A stretch of DNA of 64,000 nt from Glutamicibacter sp. B1. GTDB taxonomy: Bacteria > Actinomycetota > Actinomycetes > Actinomycetales > Micrococcaceae. A program made the position numbers and the translations under genes. This document shows positions 50,872-59,492 of this stretch, in pieces. Each line of letters starts with the position of its first letter. Position 1 is the first letter of the stretch. The DNA is taken from contig NZ_CP125942.1 of assembly GCF_039602135.1 (NCBI RefSeq), positions 3,162,001-3,226,000 on the forward strand. The letters run 5' to 3'. Under the pieces are notes generated by a model. The model worked only from the letters and a program-made list of their open reading frames with translations. It searched no databases and was not told the DNA's origin.

Positions 50872-51825
50872 GTGTCACCACTAACTACCGTGCTGCGCCG
50901 AGTTGTTGGACTCGGCGCAGCAGTTCTGCTTTCATCCTTCGCGGTATTCCTGGTCCCCTTTGTTTCCCCCGGGGACCCCGTGCGCTCCTTGCTGCGCGCA
51001 CGCATGGACATCGGGGCCGCCGACGAGGCAACGGTGCAAGCCTACGCAGAGCAATTCGGCCTGCATGACCCGATGCTGGTGCAATTCGGAAGGTGGCTGG
51101 GCCGGTTCGCCACCGGAGACATGGGCATCTCGCATATCAGTGGCACCCCGGTAGCCGACCAGGTGCTCCCGGCCATTGGCGTCACCCTATCCTTGGCCGG
51201 CAGCGCCCTGCTGGTGGCCATAGTGGCCTCCATCCTTTTGGGCGTCGCTTCGGCCACCCGCGCCGGGCAATGGCCAGATAGGCTCATCACCTCCATCACT
51301 CATGCGCTCATTGCGATCCCTGAATACGCGCTGGCTCCGCTGCTGGTGCTGCTCTTCGCGGTGCGCTTCTCGCTGCTGCCCTCGGCCGGGTTCGATTCCC
51401 CTGCCTCGTTGGTGCTCCCGGTCTTCATTCTGGCCTTGCGCCCCATCAGCTTCTTCACCGTCGCGGTGCGCTCGGGGGTGTGCCAGGCTCTGGACTCTGA
51501 ATATGTGCTGGCGGCTCGTGCCCGCGGGCTGAGCAGCACCCAGGCTTTGGTTCGCCACGTGGTTCCACACGGACTGCTGCCATTGTGGACCATGGTCGGT
51601 GTCTGGTTTGCCGGGTTGCTGGGCGGCTCAGTCATTGTCGAGGTTATCTTTGCCATTCCCGGCGTGGGCAGGCTGATCTTCGACTCCATCGTTGATGCCG
51701 ATATCCCGGTAGCCCAGGGCGGCGTGGTGGTTGTCGTGGCCTGTGCCGTGGTGGTGACCGGAATCGTTGACCTGGTGCACAAGATCAGTGACCCCAATGT
51801 GAGGATTGGTGTACGGCATGGCTAG
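50872..51825 (+). CDS. Opp/Nik-type ABC permease, first subunit (DppB-like)
   Basis: 317 residues, six helices. DppB/NikB pattern: N-terminal helix LGAAVLLSSFAVFLVPFVSPGDPVRSLLRA, long periplasmic segment (YAEQFGLHDPMLVQFGRWLGRFATGDMGIS), and the EAA loop YVLAARARGLSSTQALVRHVVPHGLLPL that docks on the ATPase, followed by GLLGGSVIVEVIFAIPGVGRLIFDSI. Start GTG one base after the binding-protein stop, so the unit is cotranscribed. Confidence 0.92.
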   Translation: MSPLTTVLRRVVGLGAAVLLSSFAVFLVPFVSPGDPVRSLLRARMDIGAADEATVQAYAEQFGLHDPMLVQFGRWLGRFATGDMGISHISGTPVADQVLPAIGVTLSLAGSALLVAIVASILLGVASATRAGQWPDRLITSITHALIAIPEYALAPLLVLLFAVRFSLLPSAGFDSPASLVLPVFILALRPISFFTVAVRSGVCQALDSEYVLAARARGLSSTQALVRHVVPHGLLPLWTMVGVWFAGLLGGSVIVEVIFAIPGVGRLIFDSIVDADIPVAQGGVVVVVACAVVVTGIVDLVHKISDPNVRIGVRHG

Positions 51826-52669
51826 GAATCATTCCAGGGAAATCCTGCTTTCCCCTCCCGCGTTCATATTGCTGGCAGTGGTCATCCTGACCATCGCCGC
51901 CCCGTGGATTTCCCCTTATGATCCCAACGCCCAGAGCCTGGCGGACCGGTTGCGGGCACCCAGCCTGGCCCACTTGCTGGGCACCGATGCCCTGGGCCGC
52001 GACACCTTGAGCCGGGTGCTGCACGGTGGCCGGTTCTCGCTATCGGTAGCACTGATCACCACGCTGTTCTCGCTGCTGGTGGGCACCGCACTGGGCCTGC
52101 TCAGCGCGGTGCGCGGCGGCTGGCTGGATGAGCTCTTCCTGCGCGTGAACGACTTGCTGCTCGCGTTGCCCGAAATCGTGATTGCGCTGCTGATCATCGC
52201 GGTCATGGGTCCCGGATTCTCCACCATGGTGCTTTCGGTGGGCGTCGTGGCATGGACCCCCACGGCGCGGTTGGTGCGCTCCATGGCGGCCCAGGCATTG
52301 AGCACCCACCATGTCGAGGCCTCCAAGCATGTGGGCGCTTCACGCTGGTTCATCCTGCGCCATCATGTCCTGCCCTTCGTCGCGGGTCCGGTGCTGGCCC
52401 AGGCCGCTTTGCGCTTCGGCCTGTTGCTCGTATTGCTCGGCTCATTGTCCTATCTGGGCATCGGAGTCCAGCCGCCGCAGTCCGACTGGGGTTCGATGCT
52501 GGCCGAGGCCCAGCCTCATGCGATCCGCTCCCCCTGGGGCATGATTGCACCGGGCGCAGCCATCTTCCTGGTCAGCTTCTGCGTGACCCTGCTGGGCAAC
52601 CGCATCACCCACGTGCTGGGCGGCGAGGACGTGCTGGACACCGAAACCAAGGCGGAAACCCATGGCTGA
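51818..52669 (+). CDS. Opp/Nik-type ABC permease, second subunit (DppC-like)
   Basis: 283 residues from ATG 51818 (eight-base overlap with the previous gene; upstream GTG 51809 and TTG 51806 are possible). DppC marks: PHLLGTDALGRDTLSRVLHGGRFSL near the start (as SLAHLLGTDALGRD), FLRVNDLLLALPEIVIALLIIAVMGPG, EAA loop HVEASKHVGASRWFILRHHVLP and SLSYLGIGVQPPQSDWGSML. Pairs with the preceding permease. Confidence 0.92.
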   Translation: MARNHSREILLSPPAFILLAVVILTIAAPWISPYDPNAQSLADRLRAPSLAHLLGTDALGRDTLSRVLHGGRFSLSVALITTLFSLLVGTALGLLSAVRGGWLDELFLRVNDLLLALPEIVIALLIIAVMGPGFSTMVLSVGVVAWTPTARLVRSMAAQALSTHHVEASKHVGASRWFILRHHVLPFVAGPVLAQAALRFGLLLVLLGSLSYLGIGVQPPQSDWGSMLAEAQPHAIRSPWGMIAPGAAIFLVSFCVTLLGNRITHVLGGEDVLDTETKAETHG

Positions 52670-54200
52670 AGAACTTGAATTCATCGACCTGTCCGTCGTT
52701 TCCGGGCAGAAGCTGCTGCTGTCCAAGGCCCGTGGCGCGCTGCGTTCCGGGGAACTGGTGGCGGTGGTCGGGCGCTCCGGTTCCGGCAAGACCCTGCTGA
52801 CTAAGGCGATAATGGGCCTGCTGCCTGAACAACTGCGCGCCGAGGGGCAGATCCTGCTCGATGGCCAGCGGCTGGACCAGCTGGATGACAAGGCCATGGA
52901 CTCGGTGCGCGGACGACGCATCAGCATGCTGTTCCAACAGCCTAAGCGCGTGATGAACCCGCGGTTGACCATCCGCGCGCACCTGCTCGAGGCCTTGGGA
53001 GCCCACGGCTGGGGCAAAGCCCGCCAGCATGAGGATCGGGTGCTGTCCTTGCTCCAGGAAGTAGGCCTCTCTCCCGCCAAGCAGATTGCCGGCAAACGCC
53101 CGGACCAGCTCTCCGGCGGGATGGCCCAGCGCGCCATGCTTGCCATCGCCCTAGCCGCTGATCCGGAGTTCATCCTGGCCGATGAACCGACATCATCTTT
53201 GGATTCGATCCTCAAGTCCGAGGTGCTGCAATTGCTGCGCCGCAAGCAGCAGGAGCGCGGCGTAGGCGTCCTGTTCGTTACCCATGACATAGCCAGCATC
53301 CAGCACATCGCGGATCGCGTTGTAGTAGTCAGCGACGGTCAGATTGTGGACCAGTGCCCTACCGCGCTGATCTTCTCCAAGGACCGCCACTCCAAGACAC
53401 GCGAGCTGGTCGAAGCCAGCTTGCCTCCTCTGCGCACGCTCCGTGCGACGGATTCGGCATGCTTGCTCGAGGCGGTGGATGCGGGCAAGAACTATACGCG
53501 CCGCGCAAAAGGCCCGGCAGCATTGAACCCCACGAGCTTGCGCCTGCACGGTGGCCAGGTCCTGGGTGTGGTGGGCCGCTCAGGTTCCGGCAAGAGCACC
53601 TTTGCCAGGCTGCTGGCCGGGTTGGAACAGCCAACCACCGGTCGGATCATTCATGCGCACCATAATGGCGAAGCAACCCGGGTGCAGGTCATTGCCCAGG
53701 AACCGTATTCTTCCTTCGATCCCCGGCTTACCATCCGCACTTCGATGAGCGCGGCGGTGCACCGGCTGCCGGCAATCCAGGCCGGCGAGCGCATGGCGCA
53801 AGCCATAGCCCAGGTGGGATTGCCCGAGCAATTGCTGGATCGCAGGCCGGGCCAGTGTTCAGGCGGCCAGCTCCAGCGACTGGCTATCGCACGTGCGCTG
53901 CTGACCGAGCCGCAGGTTTTGATCTGCGATGAATCCACCTCGGCACTGGATTCGGTAGCCCAGCGCCACATCCTCGACCTGCTGCTTGATTTGCGCGAGC
54001 AAATGGGGCTGAGCCTCGTGGTCATCTCCCACGACATGGACGTGATCCGCTATGTGAGTGATGACGTGGCAGTGTTCTACGAGGGCGAGCTGGTGGAGCA
54101 TCGCCCCCTCGACGATTTCCTGGCTGACCCGGAACACCAGCACAGCAAGGACCTCGTGTCCGCGCTGGACATCACCGCTGCGGTTCCTTCCGCCAGCTGA
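52662..54200 (+). CDS. Fused dual ATPase of the Opp/Nik-type importer
   Basis: 512 residues holding both ATPase halves that most systems encode as two genes (DppD/F, NikD/E). First domain: Walker A VGRSGSGKTLLTKAI, signature LSGGMAQRAMLAIAL, Walker B FILADEPTSSLDS. Second domain (from about 265): VGRSGSGKSTFARLLAG, CSGGQLQRLAIARAL, VLICDESTSALDS, VISHDMDVIRYVSDDV. Both keep catalytic residues. Overlaps the permease gene by eight bases. The C-terminal tail (HQHSKDLVSAL) matches the NikE type. Confidence 0.92.
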   Translation: MAEELEFIDLSVVSGQKLLLSKARGALRSGELVAVVGRSGSGKTLLTKAIMGLLPEQLRAEGQILLDGQRLDQLDDKAMDSVRGRRISMLFQQPKRVMNPRLTIRAHLLEALGAHGWGKARQHEDRVLSLLQEVGLSPAKQIAGKRPDQLSGGMAQRAMLAIALAADPEFILADEPTSSLDSILKSEVLQLLRRKQQERGVGVLFVTHDIASIQHIADRVVVVSDGQIVDQCPTALIFSKDRHSKTRELVEASLPPLRTLRATDSACLLEAVDAGKNYTRRAKGPAALNPTSLRLHGGQVLGVVGRSGSGKSTFARLLAGLEQPTTGRIIHAHHNGEATRVQVIAQEPYSSFDPRLTIRTSMSAAVHRLPAIQAGERMAQAIAQVGLPEQLLDRRPGQCSGGQLQRLAIARALLTEPQVLICDESTSALDSVAQRHILDLLLDLREQMGLSLVVISHDMDVIRYVSDDVAVFYEGELVEHRPLDDFLADPEHQHSKDLVSALDITAAVPSAS

Positions 54201-54268
54201 TTTCCGCTTCCGCAAGAAAACCCGGAAGTCTTGTGCCCTGACTTGGACCACTTATAGATTGATGGACT

Positions 54269-55108
54269 ATGACCGACAGTTCACAGAAGAATCCGTCCAT
54301 CACCCGCCGGTTGCCATTGCTGTTCCTATGCGCGGCCTTGTTCCTTTCAGGCTGTTCGGCTCCAGCCCCGGAATCCGGCGACGACCAGAAGCCAGCTTCC
54401 GACAGCACCCGGCTGGCCAGCGTAATTGAAGCCGGAACGCTGAAGGTCTGCACCACCGGGGACTACCGGCCGTTCACCTACCTCGACCCGGAAACCGGGG
54501 AATGGTCGGGAATCGACATCACGATGGCCAAGGACCTTGCCGAGTCCATGGGCGTCGAACCCGAGTTCATCCAGACCTCATGGAAGGACTTGATGCCGGA
54601 CTTCCTCTCCAAGTGCGACATGGCAGTAGGCGGGGTTTCCATTTCCATGGAACGTGCCCAGCAGGCCTACTACAGCGAAGCCACACTGGACGAGGGCAAG
54701 ACACCCATCACCCTGTGCGAGAACGTGGAGAAGTACGACACGATCAAGGAAATCAACCAGCCCGGGGTCCGTTCCATCACCCCGATCGGCGGCACCAACG
54801 AGAAATTCGCAGACTCGAATTATCCCGACGGGGAAATCATCCGCTTCGAGGACAACAACAAGATCTTCGATGAGATCATTGCCGGACGGGCGGATGTGAT
54901 GACCACCGATGCCTCCGAAACCCGGTGGGTGGCCAATGAGCATCCCGAGCTGTGCGCAGTGCACCCGGACAAGCCGTTCAATTTCTCGCAGAAGGCCTAC
55001 CTGCTGCCGCTGGGCGATGATGAGTTCCAGGAGTACGTCAACCAGTGGCTGAACATGGCCAAGAACGACGGGACGCTCGCCGCGGCCGAGAAGCCCTGGT
55101 TCGGCTAA
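54269..55108 (+). CDS. pheC: PheC-like lipoprotein (cyclohexadienyl/arogenate dehydratase family)
   Basis: 279 residues with a lipoprotein signal (LPLLFLCAALFLSGC). The mature part has the family 3 binding-protein fold but reads like cyclohexadienyl dehydratase PheC: KVCTTGDYRPFTYLDPETGEWSGIDITMAKDLAESMGV, IQTSWKDLMPDFLSKCDMAVGGVSISMERAQQAYYS, GKTPITLCENVEKY, GGTNEKFA, ADVMTTDASETRWVANEHPELCAVHPDKPF and KAYLLPLGDDEFQEYVNQWL. PheC enzymes derive from solute receptors and turn prephenate or arogenate into phenylpyruvate or phenylalanine. No permease or ATPase lies next to it, which favours an enzyme over a transporter. An amino acid receptor is the alternative. Confidence 0.72.
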   Translation: MTDSSQKNPSITRRLPLLFLCAALFLSGCSAPAPESGDDQKPASDSTRLASVIEAGTLKVCTTGDYRPFTYLDPETGEWSGIDITMAKDLAESMGVEPEFIQTSWKDLMPDFLSKCDMAVGGVSISMERAQQAYYSEATLDEGKTPITLCENVEKYDTIKEINQPGVRSITPIGGTNEKFADSNYPDGEIIRFEDNNKIFDEIIAGRADVMTTDASETRWVANEHPELCAVHPDKPFNFSQKAYLLPLGDDEFQEYVNQWLNMAKNDGTLAAAEKPWFG

Positions 55109-55131
55109 CGGCCGCCAGAACACGACAAAGA

Positions 55132-55173
55132 GCCAGCGGCTCCATCCAATGCAGGTTGGACGGAGCCGCTGGC
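55132..55173. terminator. Bidirectional hairpin terminator
   Basis: gccagcggctcc (55132-55143)/ggagccgctggc (55162-55173), extended inward by tccaa/ttgga, between the PheC-like and Old Yellow Enzyme genes. On the minus strand it is followed by CTTTGT. Confidence 0.85.
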
Positions 55174-55194
55174 ATTGCTATTCAGCTGGCGTGA

Positions 55195-56268
55195 TCAGTT
55201 CTCCCAGAACGGGTAGTCGATGTAGCCCTTGGGACCTTCGGTGTAGAAGGTCGCGAAATCCGGTTCGTTCAGCGGCAGCTGTTCTTTCCAGCGGCGCACC
55301 AGATCCGGGTTGGCAATCGCAGGGCGGCCCACGACAACGGCTTCGCCCCAGCCTTCGGCAGCCACGCGAGCGGCTTCCTCATAGGTAGTGATCTCTGCGA
55401 AGCCGGTGTTCAGCAGCACCGGTCCGCCGAATTCCTTGCGCAGCGACTGGACCAGCGCGCCGGCTGGGTCATGGTGCAGGATGCTCAGGTTGGCCAGCCC
55501 CAATTGCGCGATGCCCCGAACCAGCGCGGTGTAGGTAGCCAGCACATCCGCGCGATCGTTTTCCAGCGCACCCTGGACATTGTGTTCCGGCGAAATGCGC
55601 AGGCCGGTCTTCCCAGCGCCAATGGCGTTGGCAACCGCGGTCACTACTTCAATGACAAAGCGGGCCCGGTTCTCCGGGGAGCCACCATAGTTATCGGTGC
55701 GGGTGTTGGCCGAAGGTGCCAGGAACTCGTGCAACAGGTAGCCGTTGGCACCGTGAAGCTCCACGCCGTCGAATCCGGCGGCGATGGCGTTGCGCGAAGC
55801 AGTCACGAATTCCTCGATGATCCGTGGGAGTTCTTCAGAACCCAGTGCATGCGGAACCGGGTAGGCGTGCTTTCCGGTGTAGGTGCGCGACTCGCCCTCA
55901 ACCGCGATGGCACTGGGTGCTTCGACGTAGTCGACACCGGTGGTTTCCGGGTGGGTGACGCGGCCAGCATGCATGACCTGGGCGACGATGAGGCCGCCTT
56001 CGGCGTGCACCGCGTCGGTGACCTTCTTCCAGCCGGCAATCTGCTCCTCGGTGACTAGGCCCGGCTGACGGACGAATCCCTGGCCGGCAAAGCTCGGGTA
56101 GGTGCCCTCGCTGACAATCAGGCCCAAGGACGCGCGCTGGCGGTAATACTCGACTACATCTGCGTTGGGCACGCCGTCCTTGCCCGAACGGGAACGGGTG
56201 AGCGGTGCCATGACCAAGCGGTTGGACAGCTTGAGGTCGCCGAGGGCGAGAGGGGAAAACAGATCCAT
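55195..56268 (-). CDS. Old Yellow Enzyme family alkene reductase
   Basis: 357 residues from ATG 56268, nine bases after AGGAG (the frame runs on to 56304). OYE/NemA pattern: LFSPLALGDLKLSNRLVMAPLTRSRS, LIVSEGTYPSFAGQGFVRQPGLVTEEQIAGWKKVTDAVH, QVMHAGRVTHP, GFDGVELHGANGYLLHEFLAPSANTRTDNYGGSPENRARFVIEVV (His-x-x-Asn substrate pair in HGAN and the NxRxDxYGGS motif), NTGF and VVGRPAIANPDLV. FMN enzyme reducing activated C=C bonds with NADPH. Single gene. Confidence 0.93.
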   Translation of the reverse strand: MDLFSPLALGDLKLSNRLVMAPLTRSRSGKDGVPNADVVEYYRQRASLGLIVSEGTYPSFAGQGFVRQPGLVTEEQIAGWKKVTDAVHAEGGLIVAQVMHAGRVTHPETTGVDYVEAPSAIAVEGESRTYTGKHAYPVPHALGSEELPRIIEEFVTASRNAIAAGFDGVELHGANGYLLHEFLAPSANTRTDNYGGSPENRARFVIEVVTAVANAIGAGKTGLRISPEHNVQGALENDRADVLATYTALVRGIAQLGLANLSILHHDPAGALVQSLRKEFGGPVLLNTGFAEITTYEEAARVAAEGWGEAVVVGRPAIANPDLVRRWKEQLPLNEPDFATFYTEGPKGYIDYPFWEN

Positions 56269-56412
56269 GGGATAAGACTCCTGAAGTGGAATTTGTACTT
56301 GCATAGTCCAACTAGGTTTTCCGTTGACGTATTCCAGTTCGGCTGGAAATATGAGCTGGATAACGGCCAGGGCAGTCTGTTGAACAAGGTCCAGTGAGCA
56401 GTTTCCCCGCTG

Positions 56413-57807
56413 TTATCGCGGCATTCTGTGCACCCGATGGGCAGTACGCGCGATGAATCGCTCATCATGGGAAGAGAACAGCACCGCTCCCCCGCGTTCA
56501 AGCACCGAATCGATGACCTCGTTCAGGATTTGAAGCCCCGCCGAATCCAGCGCCTCGGTTGGTTCATCAAGAAGCAGCAGCCGTGGTTCGCGCACCAGCA
56601 CGGTAGCCAAGGCAACAAGACGTCGGGCCGAAGCCGGCAGCTCATAAGGATGGGTCTGGGCATAGGACGCCAAACCCAGTTGCTCAAGAATTTGCGGCAC
56701 CCGGGCGCGCTGAATGCCCTTCTTGGGAAGGCCAAAGGCAATCTCCCGGATTACCGTTCGCTCGAAGAGCTGGTCCGACGGATTTTGCAGGAGCATCCCG
56801 GAATCGGCTGCCACCCGCAACTTGCCGGCAACTGGCTTGAGCAGGCCCGCGGCAGCCTTAAGCAGGGTAGTCTTGCCCGTCCCATTGGCACCGGCCAGCC
56901 CCACGCATTCTCCTGCACGGACTTCGAGATCGAGGTCGGAGAGGACCGGGGCACTGGCACCCTTGTATCCGAGTTGCACTCCGGCAAAGGCCAGCAGAGG
57001 CTTTTCAGATGCTGCTGCGGCAGCGAATCCACTCGGCTTGGAACTCGACGCTGCGGTTCTAGCTGTTCCCGTTGCAGGCCGCAAGGTTCCGTCCGCCAAG
57101 GTCAACAGCGTATCCGCTTCGGCTTCCCATGCTTCAGTTGTCCGAGTCAGCACCACAATCGCGGTGCCCGCGGCACGCAGCCGGGTGATCATCTCCGTCA
57201 CTGCTTCGGTTGCCTTGGAATCCAAGCCTGCCAGCGGTTCATCCAGCACGATGATGGAAGGCATGGCAACTGACAGCGCCGCCAGGGCGACCAAGCGTTC
57301 TTGGCCTCCGGAAAGCTTGGCAGGATCGCGTTCCAGCAGATGCTCCATGGACAGCCGTGCTGAAAGCTCGGAGATGAGCTCGGCCATCTCTTCGCGGGGC
57401 ATTCCTTCGTTCTCCCGGGCGAAGACCAGTTCCTCAGCAACAGTCTGTCGAATCCGTGACAGGTAGAGGCTGGCATCCTGCGGCAACAGGCCAACATGTT
57501 TGGCCCAGCCGGCGACGTCAATTCGTGGTGAATGCTCCGGAGAATAATCGATCCGTTGACCCGCCAGGATAAATGTTCCCTCACAGCTGTCGGCTCCCTG
57601 CCGCGGGAGCATACCAGCGAGTACCCCGCCAAATGTTGATTTCCCGGATCCAGAGTCGCCGGAAATGACCGTCAGGGACCCCGGCGATAATTCCAGCTCG
57701 ATTGCGCGCAAGGTATCGTGATCCGCGTCTGCGTAGCGGAAGCTTCCCAGCCGGAGGTGCAGCGCCGATGTGCTTTCGACAGGTGCACGGTGTTCCATGT
57801 CCATCAT
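56413..57807 (-). CDS. ECF transporter ATPase, two domains fused (EcfA-A')
   Basis: 464 residues from ATG 57807 (GGAGG six bases upstream; the longer frame to 57858 lies inside the previous gene). Two ABC domains: SGDSGSGKSTFGGVLAGML, LSGGQERLVALAALS and IIVLDEPLAGLDS; then AGANGTGKTTLLKAAAG, a signature reduced to LPASARRLVALATVLV in place of LSGGQ, and LLLLDEPTEALDS. The second signature lacks the GG pair, so its partner ATP site may be weak. Four-base overlap with EcfT. Powers uptake by the adjacent S and T proteins. Confidence 0.88.
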   Translation of the reverse strand: MMDMEHRAPVESTSALHLRLGSFRYADADHDTLRAIELELSPGSLTVISGDSGSGKSTFGGVLAGMLPRQGADSCEGTFILAGQRIDYSPEHSPRIDVAGWAKHVGLLPQDASLYLSRIRQTVAEELVFARENEGMPREEMAELISELSARLSMEHLLERDPAKLSGGQERLVALAALSVAMPSIIVLDEPLAGLDSKATEAVTEMITRLRAAGTAIVVLTRTTEAWEAEADTLLTLADGTLRPATGTARTAASSSKPSGFAAAAASEKPLLAFAGVQLGYKGASAPVLSDLDLEVRAGECVGLAGANGTGKTTLLKAAAGLLKPVAGKLRVAADSGMLLQNPSDQLFERTVIREIAFGLPKKGIQRARVPQILEQLGLASYAQTHPYELPASARRLVALATVLVREPRLLLLDEPTEALDSAGLQILNEVIDSVLERGGAVLFSSHDERFIARTAHRVHRMPR

Positions 57808-58562
57808 GCGGCACCTCCGAATGGCACCAGAATCGCTGCCGGCACCAGCACCGAACACAGCACGGCAACCCAGCGGACTCCTCGCTGTATTTGCGAATCT
57901 GCGACCTGGCGCAATCTGCTGTGCTCGCCGCGGGCTGGAAAACCGCGTGCCGCCAGATGAGCCGAACGGTCATGGGCATCCTGCACCGAGGAGAGCACCA
58001 GCGGCACCGCTCGTAGCCTCAGGCGTTGCAGCCAGCCGGCCAAGCCACGGCCGGTTCCTGCCTTCCGCAAAGCTTGGGCTTCGCCGATGGCCTGCTGCTT
58101 TTCCATCATCTGCGGAAGAAGGAACAAGGTGGACGCCAGCAGGTACCCCGCCTGCGGCGGAGCTGGCGACAGGTCGATGGCCGCCACCAGCTGGTGCTTG
58201 TCGATCAGCAAACCGCAGAGCAAACCAACCACCACCAGCACAGCTGTGCGCAAAGCCAATGCTGCTGCAATCTCCACTCCCCCACGGGTCAGGCTGATTG
58301 GACCCCATGCGGCGATCACCGGTGAAGAATCCCATGACGTCAGTCCATGAATCATCAGCAAGGACAGCAAGGTTGGAAGCATGATTGCACCACTGAGCGC
58401 CGCGAGCTTGCGGACCTTGCCCGCCACCGCGCCGATGGCCAGGCACGTCACTATCACCGCGCAGCTCAACCACCAGACGCTGGCAGCCGTGGCTACGGCA
58501 ACCGTGAACACGGCGAGGCAAAGCACGGTAAAAGGGTGCAACTCGGTGATGCGGCGCTTCAT
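57804..58562 (-). CDS. ecfT: ECF transporter T component
   Basis: 252 residues with about five hydrophobic helices in the N-terminal half (LHPFTVLCLAVFTVAVATAAS, LSGAIMLPTLLSLLMIHGL, AAALALRTAVLVVVGLLCGLLI). EcfT coupling motifs of Ala-Arg-Gly type appear: AQALRKAGTGRGLAGW and SAHLAARGFPARGEHSRL (second ARG intact, first altered to ARK-like). Starts seven bases after the S-component stop and overlaps the ATPase gene. Scaffold joining the S component to the ATPase. Confidence 0.82.
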   Translation of the reverse strand: MKRRITELHPFTVLCLAVFTVAVATAASVWWLSCAVIVTCLAIGAVAGKVRKLAALSGAIMLPTLLSLLMIHGLTSWDSSPVIAAWGPISLTRGGVEIAAALALRTAVLVVVGLLCGLLIDKHQLVAAIDLSPAPPQAGYLLASTLFLLPQMMEKQQAIGEAQALRKAGTGRGLAGWLQRLRLRAVPLVLSSVQDAHDRSAHLAARGFPARGEHSRLRQVADSQIQRGVRWVAVLCSVLVPAAILVPFGGAA

Positions 58563-58569
58563 CGGTGTA

Positions 58570-59376
58570 CTACTTGTTTCCGCTCTTGCCCAGCACGTTG
58601 TATCGGCGGATGAATTCGAAGGAACCGCTCAGGCGCTTCGGCAAGGCGAAGATCAGCAGCGCTGCTATGAGGAAGACAATGGCCTTGTCTCCTGGATCAG
58701 AGATCAGTGCCTGCTTGGTGACTGCGGAGAGCAGCGAATCACCCATGGAGCGGAAGGCTGCAACTACTGCGCCGGTGCCGACTCCCGAGGTTCCTCCGTA
58801 AACGAAGGCAGCCACTGGGGAAGAGACCACGCCCACCAGCACACCGGAAACCAGACCGGCGATTGGGGCAAGGTATGGCCGGCGCAAGGCGCCGTAGCGG
58901 GCGGCAGTTCCCGCAAGGAAACCGACCAGCGCGGCTCCTGCAGCGAATGGCAAGACAGTGGGAGCGAACAGCGACCAGATCAGGGTGCTGAGCACACCGG
59001 TGGCGGCACCGGCACGGCGTCCGGCCAGGAAGCCTACCAATACGGTGCCGATGGAATCCAGGTAGAGCGGGACCATGACGGATCCGACGAATTGACCCAG
59101 GATGATGTTCAGCGCAAGGGCGACCGGGATCAGCGTCAGGGCAGAAACTGGCAGATCCGGTAGGACTGCGAGCAGCAGCAGGATGGCAGCTATCAGGTAA
59201 GCGGCGAAAGTTGCCAAGGCAACTCCCTGGCCCAGGCCTTCGACGATTCCCGTGGGTTGGGTGATGACCAGGAACAGGTAGGTTCCAACGAGCAACAGGG
59301 TTCCAGCTGCGCCGAGCACCCTGCGGCGCACGAGCTGGGTCGCGGATGCTTCGGGCAAAAGAAGATTCGGTGACAT
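58570..59376 (-). CDS. ECF transporter S component (probable nucleoside-related substrate)
   Basis: 268 residues, about seven hydrophobic helices with an N-terminal extension of about 20 residues. ECF S-component traits: VSALTLIPVALALNIILGQFVGSVMVPLYLDSIGTVLVGFLAGRRAGAATGVLSTLIWSLF, the Gly-rich central helices of substrate-binding S subunits. Substrate is not readable; the upstream nucleoside hydrolase gene points to a nucleoside. It belongs to a unit with EcfT and EcfA. Confidence 0.75.
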   Translation of the reverse strand: MSPNLLLPEASATQLVRRRVLGAAGTLLLVGTYLFLVITQPTGIVEGLGQGVALATFAAYLIAAILLLLAVLPDLPVSALTLIPVALALNIILGQFVGSVMVPLYLDSIGTVLVGFLAGRRAGAATGVLSTLIWSLFAPTVLPFAAGAALVGFLAGTAARYGALRRPYLAPIAGLVSGVLVGVVSSPVAAFVYGGTSGVGTGAVVAAFRSMGDSLLSAVTKQALISDPGDKAIVFLIAALLIFALPKRLSGSFEFIRRYNVLGKSGNK

Positions 59377-59410
59377 GATGAGGCAATCCTGGGATACGAG
59401 TTTGGCTGCG

Positions 59411-59428
59411 CGCGGGATTGCTCCCGCG
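59411..59428 (-). promoter_or_regulatory. Small GC hairpin upstream of the ECF S gene
   Basis: cgcggga (59411-59417)/tcccgcg (59422-59428), loop ttgc, in the 116-base gap between nucleoside hydrolase and the S component. Could be an attenuator or mRNA stabiliser between operon genes. Confidence 0.3.
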
Positions 59429-59492
59429 ACGCGCGAATGGCGGGTCTATGTCACCTCGACCCGGTAGACGATTCTAGCCCAACTGCCTGCGC

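Noticed and set aside
49893..51011. 372-codon minus-strand frame
   Set aside because: Lies antisense to the binding-protein and permease genes in GC-rich DNA, where long shadow frames are expected.
56332..56348. ttccag-ttcgg-ctggaa hairpin downstream of the ECF ATPase gene
   Set aside because: Six-base stem without T-run; too weak to call a terminator.
57882..59376. Known vitamin riboswitch ahead of the ECF genes
   Set aside because: No recognisable TPP, FMN, cobalamin or preQ1 elements in the 59377-59492 gap; only a short GC hairpin.
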